From contig NC_020172.2 in assembly GCF_000224145.3 (NCBI RefSeq), forward strand, positions 1,945,962 to 2,009,961: 64,000 nucleotides of DNA, written 5' to 3'. The stretch comes from Ciona intestinalis. Taxonomy: Eukaryota; Chordata; Ascidiacea; Phlebobranchia; Cionidae. A program made the translations under genes and the position numbers. The notes under the pieces are model-generated. The model worked only from the letters and a program-made list of their open reading frames with translations. It did not search any database and had not been told where the DNA came from. Positions 1 to 11,002 of this stretch are shown here, in pieces (within the stretch, counting starts at the first letter, position 1; every line of letters starts with the position of its first letter).

Positions 1-839
1 ATCACACAATAGAACATTGACCAATTTGCAAGTGTAGGATTATGCACCGCTGTATGACAATAGTTCGCCTTATTGTAGTTTCATGACATGCAGTTATTAT
101 ACACTTACATTTAATTAAGGGAAGGACACCAAATGACGGTAACCCGTTTTGCAGGAAAGTGGTGGGATTGCCAGTGTTAAAAAAGCGCATACTATATTAT
201 AAAAGCAACATTGGATATACGCGCAAATTCTTGCAAAAAAACTTTCAGAAATCGACGCTACAAAATATTGTGAAAAAATATCAAATATCATGTGCACAAA
301 AAATGTTCAATATAGGCCCAAACAATTTGTTTATTAAATTCATAGCCGCAACTTACCATTTCCTTCCTTGATGACTTTTTTATCAATACCCATTTCAGAT
401 TATGTTTCAATCTCTTGAATAGCTAAAATCTATAAAACATATACAAGTTAACGGTATTTTGTATATCTAATCCACTAAGGGCTTTTTCTTGTGCTTTTTG
501 TACTACACTGAGTGTGCCTTATACACATTCTTCAGAGGACTTTTAGTTTTTATTTATAACAAATTTCAGATTAATTTGTTAAAAGAATTGCCGAGACCTC
601 ATTTCCAGCACACCGGCGAAGTGTGGCCACGCCACGTGATCGAAAGGGCGCGCCTGAATCACCAATCATAAATATCTTATATATCGTTGCAATCCTCATC
701 CTTACGACGATTTCCTTACCCAATCAGGAAAATGTGGTGAACTATTACTTCACAATTGCCTTTATATTGCCGAGCAACATACCACAGCAAATTGTATCTG
801 TCATTTACAGACATTGGTTTAGCAGCTGCAACAGGAGAC
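1..839. other. Spacer and putative promoter upstream of the EFCAB9-like gene
   Basis: I see no supportable coding exon here. The reading frames present are short, lack splice context and have no recognisable motif. Around 605-670 the sequence is richer in GC and contains a CCAAT-type motif (near 659), followed by an AT-rich TATATAT stretch (near 675-684). This is a plausible promoter for the gene that starts at 840, but that is inferred from position only. Confidence 0.35.
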
Positions 840-1629
840 ATGAAAGTCAAATCAAACCTGCTCGAGTACTTGCACCTGGATCGGTCGTTTAGTCTACTTA
901 CTGTCAAAAACACAAGGCTTGTCTTGGAATATTTTAATTTTCTTGACGTCCACAAGAAAGGAAAACTGAATGACATTCAATTTTATCAATTTCTACGCCA
1001 TGTAACGAATCTGGACAAAAGACAAATCTTCCTGGTTCTAGACATGCTTGACCAACAAGCCACAGGGTACATACGCTTCCAGGTAAAGAATCGTTACAGT
1101 ATTTAGTTAATTAGAAAAACAAACACAAGTGATACATAACCCGAAGTTAATACTTAAATAACCCGAACACTAGTTGTTAAAATTTTTAAACGTTTTTCAA
1201 TGTACAGGAATTTTACTTACTGGTCTGCATTCTCATTGCATTGAAAGATCGCGTAGAAAAGCAATTCATATTTCGCCACTCTAAACTTGTGTTTGAAATA
1301 ATGGACGAAGATGGGGGTGGGACAATATCCGCAGATGAATTTGGTCAATATGGTTTTCTGTTCAACCTTAAAGATCATTCGGTATCTATAAAGTTGTACA
1401 ACTAAATTATTTGTTAAGGTAGGTTTACATTTTGTTTGATCGGTTTCAGGTGCAAGACATTTTCTTCGAGTTTGACGTTTCCGGAGACGAAGAACTTGAC
1501 TACAAAGAATTTAAAATGTTCGCAATGGCATGTATAGACAAACAAAAAGAACTAGACGAAAAGAAAAAAGAGCGAATGTTAAAAGATTTGGATACGGTTC
1601 GAGAAGATATTGCGGCAGATTTAGACTGA
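840..1629 (+). CDS. EFCAB9: EFCAB9-like EF-hand protein (CatSper-associated), 3 exons
   Basis: Exons 840-1082, 1208-1381 and 1450-1629 join in frame with GT-AG introns of about 125 and 68 bp, giving 198 residues, close to the roughly 197 of mammalian EFCAB9. The N-terminus (MKVKSNLLEYLHLDRSFSLL) and the segment EYFNFLDVHKKGKLND follow the family pattern from the first residue, which supports the ATG at 840 as the start. The first two EF-hand loops are degenerate. The third (DEDGGGTISADE) looks canonical, and the fourth (DVSGDEELDYKE) is nearly so. The C-terminus is a charged Lys/Glu helix. In mammals EFCAB9 is a calcium- and pH-sensing subunit of the sperm CatSper channel; the same role here is inferred from family membership. 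A paralogous calcium-binding protein cannot be excluded without a tree. Confidence 0.85.
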
Positions 1630-1634
1630 ATAAA
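1629..1634 (+). terminator. AATAAA poly(A) signal overlapping the EFCAB9-like stop codon
   Basis: The TGA stop codon (1627-1629) shares its last base with a perfect AATAAA. If this signal is used, the 3' UTR would be only some 15-30 nt. A later signal cannot be excluded. Confidence 0.55.
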
Positions 1635-1672
1635 CAAAAATAGGCACACCTTTTTATTGCGTCTAGCAAAAC

Positions 1673-1880
1673 TATAGTAGTCTAGGGCGGGACAAGACAG
1701 TACACCTTTAGTACATTACATCCAAATATCCTAATCGTATTGCAAAGAATTAACAACGGTTTAGAGAAGTCGTGGGATGCGGTTTTATAATTATTTGGAT
1801 GTTCATTTGTTTACTATCAAATGGGACGAGGAAATAGAATGAAAGGGTGTTTCACCTTTTCTCACCCAGCTACTATATAG
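1673..1880 (+). repeat. MITE, about 200-bp inverted-repeat family, copy 1
   Basis: This is a diverged full-length copy of the element found many times in the window. The left end is TATAGTAG and the right end CTACTATATA. The internal block ATCCAAATATCC, the AACAACGGT...GTCGTG segment and GGGACGAGGAAATAGAATGAAA are shared with the other copies. It has no coding capacity. Confidence 0.85.
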
Positions 1881-2561
1881 TAAGATGAATACGTTGACTT
1901 TTAAAATTATTTAACGACTTTGTAAAAAAATCATTAGCCATTTCCGAGATACCGCCAAAAGAAAATCGTTAGCACGCCATTTTTCCTTTAAAGAGATAGG
2001 CCGCGCACAATTTAGAAGCACCAGTGGTAGTGACGTCACCAGTGAAAATGTAAGTGACGATATCTGGAAAGCGTATCGTTTTGAACGGAAAAAAATAGAA
2101 TGGTAGATTTAGCTCAGTAAAGACTATCTGCACACCAATTATAAAATTTGACTTCGCAGTTGTCCTTTAACTTCCACGTTATTTGGCCCGCTATAAATAC
2201 GGATGTTCAAGGGCTTTAGCCTAGAGTAACCCGCGAGACCTCACCTGTATAAAGGTAAAGGGTGGTGGCTAGTGAGCTATCTGCGAAATCTCTATTGTAC
2301 GATATATATTCTGATAAACACTTCAGTGCTATCTATATTGCGTTTGGGTTCTAACATTCGTAACATTTAACGTCTAATTCTGCATCATACACCTTAACAG
2401 ATATTCAATAAAATATACAGTTGTAAATTAGGTTTTCAATAGTTTTTTTTTTTACTTGGCAATAAAATGTTCTTGCATCTGCCAACAACAACAATTAGTT
2501 CAAGTTAAAGAGTTCAGTCGAGTAAGATCCAAAGAAATGCAGATTTTCTTGTGCAGTCGAA
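1881..2561. other. Spacer between convergent genes
   Basis: No gene is supported. A TATA-like CTATAAATAC lies near 2190, but nothing recognisable follows it. The right part should include the 3' UTR of the minus-strand monooxygenase gene, though I see no perfect minus-strand AATAAA. Confidence 0.3.
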
Positions 2562-5500
2562 TTATTGAAATGCAAAAATCATAATTAGAAGTGCAACTAT
2601 GGATAAGATAGAACTCTCTAGTGAAGCTGCTGAATCTGTAGTTGTCTCCACAGCCATTTCTAGAGTGGTTGTTTCCATTATCACTGTAGTCGTATCTACA
2701 AGACAGATGTCCAATGCATCACCAGACGTCACCCCAGTGCGGGGATCGCTGCATCTTTGAACAGGTTCCTCATAAGGAACGTCAATTTGGGCTTCTTGTT
2801 GCAAAATCGGAACCTAGTAAAGACCACTGCGTTTCTAAGCACGCTCTATCTTGAGTCACATGCATGTTAGACCTTGTTTTACTAAAACAATATCCACACA
2901 TGTAACTTTTAACCACTGGCTTGTCCAGCAATATCAAGTAAGTTCACTTTCACCTAAGATTTAAAACTAAATGTGGCATGTACAATCACACTAAACGATG
3001 TGTGATGCCTTTTTGCATTATTCAAGCTTCTCAACATTCTTTTAAAAACAAATTAAAGAAAAGGTAAAGATAATATACTAACATCTTCAATGGGGTAAAA
3101 ACCATTATCCGTTTTTGTACAGTATTGGTAGTGTTGCATGTCATGTGTTGCTTGCTCAAAATCCTTGATTTTGGCTTCATCCCAATTCAACTGTGATAAA
3201 ACAAATTTAGAAATCATAGTTTTGTGAACATGCAAGTTATTTGTTGATGTATATGGTTTGTACAAGTTAAAATCTATATATCGATAAAGACAAAAATAAA
3301 GCATTCCAAGTGGTACATAGATAAGTTCTTCATACTTTTGAAAAACAATCTGCTTTTTTTCCGATGTTTTTATATAATGAGGTATGTCTCTATGTTATGA
3401 CTTAACATTGATTTAGATTTGACATACCGAATCAATGTAATCTCCCAATACAACTCCTGCAAGTGATTCTGGGCGAACAATTCTTTCGTCATAAACTGTT
3501 TCATATGAGGAGTAATTGCCATAACTAGAACAAAATACAAATTGCTTTAAAATATAAATAGCTGGTTGGTATGTCACAAGTTATTATACAGAAATAAGGC
3601 ACACAAAAATGTGATGGATATCTCATTATTTTTAATTTAGGCCATTCTTGGTTACAAGACCGCTGGTCACTACAGCAATTCGTTGTAAATTTTTTGGTTA
3701 AGTGTCAAAAAAGGGTACAATCAACCATCGTAGTAATCTAATTTAGTTACATTTACCAACTGAACCAAACTTACTCAGTTTCCTCGATTCCAAAATATTC
3801 CAACACACTAGTCATGAGAGGAGAAGTCAAACAGTAAGATGTTGTAATCTTCGGATAGTAATAAATGAATGCTTCACACATCTCCTGAGTGGTGGTTAGC
3901 CCTCCCTGTGCATTTACCAACATAAAATTGTGAACATACAGAATTAAAAAATAATGTGTATAAATGTGGCAGCAAAAAAATGGGTATTTTATAAGTTACT
4001 AATGTTAGCATTACCAGAGTGATTTTGGATTTGTCTCTGGTTTGATAGTTACAAATCACTTGTAAGTCGTCTCCAGCATTGATATTTTTTTCTGTTGAAA
4101 ACATTCGAGTTTCCTGGTAGTTAAAATCATATGAAGCGTCCTTTGCAAGTGGTGGAAGTTCCACATTGTCTCTGAAAATTACAATTGAAACATAACGGGT
4201 GCAAAAGAAGAATTTATGCTCACAAAATAAGTAATTATACAAAACATCAATGTTTACCTCAAATGCTTCAGTTCAATACCTTGGGCAGCTAAATGACCAT
4301 GCAACATGATTCCAAACACATTTAGCTTGTTAGTACCAGTTGTATTCATCCCCTAAAAATAAAGTTTTAGTTATATTTATAAGGGTACAATCAAACAGCT
4401 GTGGGCTAAAAGAGAGTGTACGCATACAATTGCATATCTTTTTCAACACATGGAAAAGTATAAAATGCTAGCATTGTACAATATTTTCTATGTTGCCTAT
4501 GCTCAGCCATGTTCAACGGTAGAAGTCCTAGAATTAGGGCATAAGGTGGCCCTGCAGCACTACATACTTACAGCAGTTAAGCAGGGTGAAGTGCAAGTAG
4601 CAGTTGTCAAAAATGAATTGGCATGTGGTGGTAAGATGTGTCTTCTACCAGATGTTAATTGAGCAACAAGCAGAGTACCAGAGTCATAGTGCCTCAAGTC
4701 CGGAGTGTATGTTAGTCGTAACCCAGAGGAATCAATAATATCTTAAATAGCAAGAAACAATAAAACAGGTGTTATTTCTAATAAAAAATTGTTTTAAGAA
4801 AAATATATACTGTTATAAATTTAAAAAGATAGAAGATAGGACTTTATATGTAGTGTTTGTTTGCAGTGCACTGTTGAGCATTCTTATAAAAAACAGAAGG
4901 TAATAACAAAAATGTGTACCTGGTTTAACAGTCGGATTGTCATAATGTATTTCCAGCATAACATATTTGGCAGAACTTCCATCGCCAAACACAAGTCCGG
5001 TGTGCTTAGGAAATATCACAGGCTGAAAAAATTGAAAAGTTAATATGAAAGTATAATAAGTTCTGTAGCAGAAATTCCATGCGTGGTAAATCTTTAAATG
5101 ATGTTTCTTACCAACATACAATTGAATTTATAATAAATGATTGTTTTGTATGTACTGCAGTGTTTGGCAATAACCAGTTAGGAATACCATACACAACTCA
5201 CTATACAAGAACAATGAAGATATACTAAAACATAAACAAATTAGGTTGATATGGTTTGAACTTACACCTCCTCCAATTGCCCAGCCTACTACTACTTGAC
5301 TACAAGTTGCATAATCATCTGGCATGTTGGCAGAGTAGCATTCCTTGTTTACACCCAAATGTTCTGTAGCCTGGATTGAATAACGGTAGAGTACAATTTA
5401 TCAATGGTTTGAATTAAGTTGGTTAAAAACAACTTACACCCAGACCAGAACAGAAATAAACAGTCAGGTGGTGAAGATGTTGTTCATTGCCGGGATGTAA

Positions 5501-8500
5501 TATTGGTTCTGCCTGTAATTAAACAATTATAACTTTATTAAAGAGTTTATATCTAGATAATGAAAAATGTTAAGTATCCAAAGTATATTCATCATATCTC
5601 TCAAAGTTATAAAATGGGTATCCTTTACTATCCTATTTGGGACTAACTATGGTGGCTTCATATACATCATTTCTCGATTGGAGTTACAGAGAAACGTCTG
5701 TGGTCGACTGGATAATTGTTTTGTTAGTAGCGGTAAACATCATGCAATAAATACTTTATAAATACTAATAGTAACAAATTAACCCACCATGACCAAGTGA
5801 TATTTCTTATCAGTTGGTATTTCAAACAAATGGCAATTGTAGTATGTAGCGACAGTGGGTAAGTGTAGATTATCAACCATTAGATCCAATGTGTGGTGAG
5901 CTTCACCTTCAGGAAATAAGGTATCATCTCCAGTTGGAATATCAATGAGAATCACGCTTTTGGTTCCTGAAATTTTTTCATTAAATAATAGTTGTGCAAG
6001 TAAACTTGAATAAATAAATAAGATTTTGATATCTTCAATTACGCCATCGAAAGACAGAATATTAGAGAAAAGTGAAAAGACTGGAACAGTATAATGACAC
6101 CTGCTACAACAGGTTTATGGATAAAACAACTAAAAAACTTGTTCGTTAAAAGTGTGACGGTTACACAGTAAAAACAGTACAATGTAATAAACCATTTAGT
6201 TTAAAAACATTTAGGTTTCAAAAAATGACTCATATTGTAAGAGTCAGCTTTAAATAGAATTGATCCAAAGAAAAAAAATAAAACTACAAAAAAGAACTAG
6301 TTTATGAGGAAAAATCTTTACCAAAGGCATGAGCTATATATTAAATTTTCATAAATTTTATGACTTATATCTCGTTTACCTCTATTCGTCTGATGATAAT
6401 CGTCAGGACCAACAACATCATCACCAGCTGGATCATTGGCTCCAAAAGCCCAAATCATTTTTATTGTGTCCCCCTAAAATAGAAAATATAGCATAGTGAA
6501 AATTCTACAAGAATCAAACATGTCGTTCTATACTGGTATTGTAAATTCACATTATAACATAGTTTGTGTGAAAAAAATTAAAATTTTGATTGTTTTTATC
6601 ATTTTCGGAGGTGCGCCCATTATTTTTTACAGAAAATGTAATAGGCATGTTACTCTGCAAATACATGGGATCATGATTCAATAACAACTCACTGTTATTG
6701 GCCGATCGTAATCAGCTTCACACGCAGGTAGCTGGCGAACAAATTTAATAACAGTCCAACCATCGCATTCATAACCAGCAAGGAATTCCACATTTTGTTC
6801 TGGATCCTTTGGTGGGTACGTATTGGAATCCTGTCCATGTCGATCCTATGGTGTATACAGCAAAATTAAACAATGGTACTTATTACAACACATTTATGAT
6901 CTGTCGTCGTAGCACACTTACGGGCAGTTGATCACAAATGAGTTGTCGAATAGTCAGCCATACATAAAACAAAAATATCCCCCAAAACTATATAAGTTAT
7001 GTGCAAATAAGTCCGATAAAAAGAACAAAATTACTTAAAATAATGAATAGAGGTAACCTTAATGTAAAAGAAGATTTTACATGTCTTGTTTTAACTGGAT
7101 TCTACAGCATTGCATTTAAGGATAAGAACAAATAGTTACCGTTATATAAGCTGTGCCCTCTTTAACCCAACCAATATAAATGTCTGCGTCGATCATTCCT
7201 CCATTAGGGGATAACCCTATTCCAACCCAGCCAGTTGTTTGACCATGCATCTGAAATATAAAAAAATATTATATTTTATGTATAGAAACACAGAGTTACT
7301 TCAAGCATTATTTAACAGGTTAAAGATTAGATTTATACTTTGGTACTTCTAACCTCAAAGGTAATATGGGTGTCGTTGTAGTTCCAATACAATTTTAACA
7401 GTCCATCTGTATCAAGTACAATGTTGTGTGGAAAGGGCTCTGTAGGTTCTGGGTCAATTACTGGTGGAAGTTTCGTTTGTACTGTAGTTGGTTGTAATGT
7501 TGTGGCAGGATCAACTTGACATCCATCAAAAACTTCATCCACTGTGGTTCCCACTGATGGTTCTGAGCAATTCTCCACAGGTTGTATGTATGGCTCATCA
7601 ATTTTATGAGGATACAAATAAAATTTGGACTGAAAAAAATTATAAGACCAATATTAGAACTTTCCTGTCCACCCTATGAAAATATCATTCGGCCTGTGGT
7701 ATACTGGTTTGAGCACCTGCCTGTAACCCAGAGGTAATAGTTCGTCGCTGCTACCATTGTGGGCATATGTGTTCTGGGCAAGATACTTAACGGCAATCGC
7801 ACTAACCCAGTGGTCACTAATGGGTTGTCCAAACTAACCGCCATAAAAAAAAGGAAAAAAATAATTATCACCCACAAAGTAACATACATGGTAACTTGTA
7901 AGTTGGCACAAGGTGTATCAAACAGAACACCCATGTTATAACAACTGTCGTTTTCCCACCACGTGAGGATAAAGTATGTTACATTCATATAACGAAATCA
8001 AAAAATCCAAACTGTAACTCATGCAACCATGAACAACTGTAACACATTCAACCTATATAACATTTAATATTTATTATAATGTTAAAACATGAAACTTACA
8101 TTAGATGGTACACCGTTGGGACCCAGGCAATTTTGTATCAGAAGCATTTTATTTGCAGCAACACTAAAATTTTCTGCCAATTCCTGATTCCAGTCGAGCT
8201 AAACATATTTTGTTTGATAGTTCATGTATTTGAATAACTTAAAAAAAAATGAAATTTAATGCTTTAAATTTAACAAAATAAAATTTAAATGTTTGTAATT
8301 TGTGTTAACAAATCACCGAATTTTACTGCGCTACAATTTAAGCATAAATAAACTTACAGAATTTATATAATCTGCAACTGTTAAGTTTGACAGTTCCTCA
8401 GGTTTAACAATTGCAAGATTCGTAAGATCTGAGTAAATTCCCTGGTTTTCTCCAATGAAACTACAAGATGCATTAACTTAAAACAAGGATTTTACTTAAC

Positions 8501-10970
8501 ACTAAGGTGGCACTTTTCTACACATAAAACTCTTGGACTGTTTTAAAAGTACTTAAAGGTTGTGTTTAGTTTGATCAACTCAAAACATATCCATCCACAA
8601 ATACTAAGCAAAATGTGTAATTGATACTTTGAGCAACTAGTAATAGCAAAGTTTTAGATTGGGTATATTATAAAAAAACAACATAATTTTAAAGAATTTT
8701 ACCAAGGCTGACTGCTGTGACAAAGCGGTTAGCGATTAGAGTTTACAGGTCCAAGGCACCATGTTACTACCGATTTGGGCAAGTGTGTCCTTGGACAAAA
8801 CACTAATCGACAAGTTCTCCAACTGAACTTTATGAATCGTCTAAATTTTCAGCCATATAGATTACAAAAACTATATAAAAAAGAATCAGCGACAAAGTTA
8901 CTTAAGTGGTAATATGGAGTTGTCACAAGAAGTACGAACAGAAAACTTGTTTTTTAACGACTGTTCTTGCCCATGATAATAAAATAATAAATTTAAGCAC
9001 CTGACTTCTGATATTCCAAAATAGTTTAACAGGGTATTGTATTCAGCAGCTGTTTGGCAAAAGGATAGCTGCATTGCTGGATAGTAGTAAATAAAAGACA
9101 TGCACATTTCTTTTGTAGTATCCAGGCCACCCTAAAACAAAACAAAAAAGATTGTGTTCAGCATCATTTAAAAAGTATTAATACAATAGAAAAAAATAAA
9201 ATTTTATTTTCATTTATGTTCTAGTATAACAATCACAAATTTATACTTACATAGGTCAGTTCTGTTTCATCCATGCTTTTATAGTTGCATACTACTTGCA
9301 TTGCATCACCCTTTTTAAACACTCTTTCCTCCTGCAGTATTCGTGTTTCTTGATAATTAAAATCATAAGATTTGTCCTCGCTTAGTGGAGGCAATTCAAC
9401 TCCACCCCTAAATGAATTCAAATTAAATTTAAAAACATTATCAAGGGTGTTTTAAATTCACTCATTATCATCAGCTAATTTAATCCATTTCATTTACATA
9501 AAGTTCCATAGCTCGACATAATAACTGAGGTTTAGGTCAGATTTGTCTCATTATCCAATAATGTAGGATTTATCAGTTTCAAATTGTTTAGATTCATATC
9601 ATATTAATTTATTTTTCACATATACTGCAAATGCAAGACATTACATAACCAATGCTATTATGTAAAATGCATCTACAACTTATAAGGTAATCTATGTTAT
9701 GAATGAATGAATGAATGAATGTGAACTTACTTTATCCTCGCGTGGCCGGAAAACGACAGTCGTTATCACACGGGTTTAACACCTCGTGCCATGTTACTTT
9801 GTAGGTAATTATTTTTTTTGGATTTTTTCTCTTTTTTATGTATTTCTGATAATTTATACAACCCATTAGTAACCACTGGGTTGGAGCAATTGCCGTTAAG
9901 TGTCTTGCCCAAGGACACATACGCCCACAATGGTAGCAGCATCGAGCCTTGAACCCATTACCTCTGAGTTACAAGCAGGCGCGCTAACCACTATACCACG
10001 GCGCCGGACAAATTTAATGTACAGCTACCACACTAATATACCTAAAGTATCTTGTCTTCATACCAGTGCCAAGCAAGTGACTATGTTGCATTACACCATA
10101 AATATTGAGCTCAGTGACACCAGCATCATCCATACTCTGAAGTATATACCATTTATGTCATTAAGGTAAAACTGTTGTAAACAGCTAAGCACAGAAATTT
10201 TTTTAATCGAAGTGAATTGGGTAAAACAAGCCATGGTAAAACTATGACATATGATAAATCAATTTTCATACCGAGCTCATACAGTTTTCTGTACAAGTAC
10301 CATAGCTTAGGAATGATTGTGCTTGTGGAGGAATAATATGTTGTATCCCAGAAACAGTATGTCCCAATTCTAATATGCCAGTGTCAAACTGCCGTAGTCG
10401 CGAGGTGTATGTGATGCGAAGTCCAGATGAATCAACAACCCCTGTATACAAACACAGGTATATACAGAGAAATAAAAACGAAAAGGTTTAAATTCTGGTA
10501 TGTATTTTTATACCTGCCATTGCGTTTGGATTGTCATAATGAGTTTCCATTACAACATAACGTGGCGCTCCCTCCACACCAAACACCAAACCAGTGTGCT
10601 TAGGAAAGTAAAAAGCCTGTAGTGGATACAAATCAGTTTTTCAATGATCTATAGTTTACTAAAAGTTATCATAATTGAAAATTGTCTATGTACTTAAACA
10701 TTAAAAGGAATTATGACCGACAATATTGTAAACTTTGATTTTTTACCCCGCCTCCAATAGCCCAAGCAAGGATGACTTTCTGACAGCTTTCTGATCCTGG
10801 AGGCATATTGGCAGTATAACATTGATCATTCGAGTTGACATGTTCAGTTGGCTAACAAATAAAACATGTTAAGCATAGTAGCTTTTATACAAACATAAAA
10901 TGCATTAGTCTCTGGCAGGGGCGTATACAAGGGGGGGTCACGGGGGTCCGGACCCCCCCCCCTTTAAATA

Positions 10971-11002
<32 letters not shown>

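Noticed and set aside
2190..2460. TATA-like CTATAAATAC followed by about 250 bp of structured-looking sequence, considered as a small RNA gene
   Set aside because: I could not match it to U snRNAs, histone stem-loops or any tRNA and saw no defined end; not supportable as an RNA gene.
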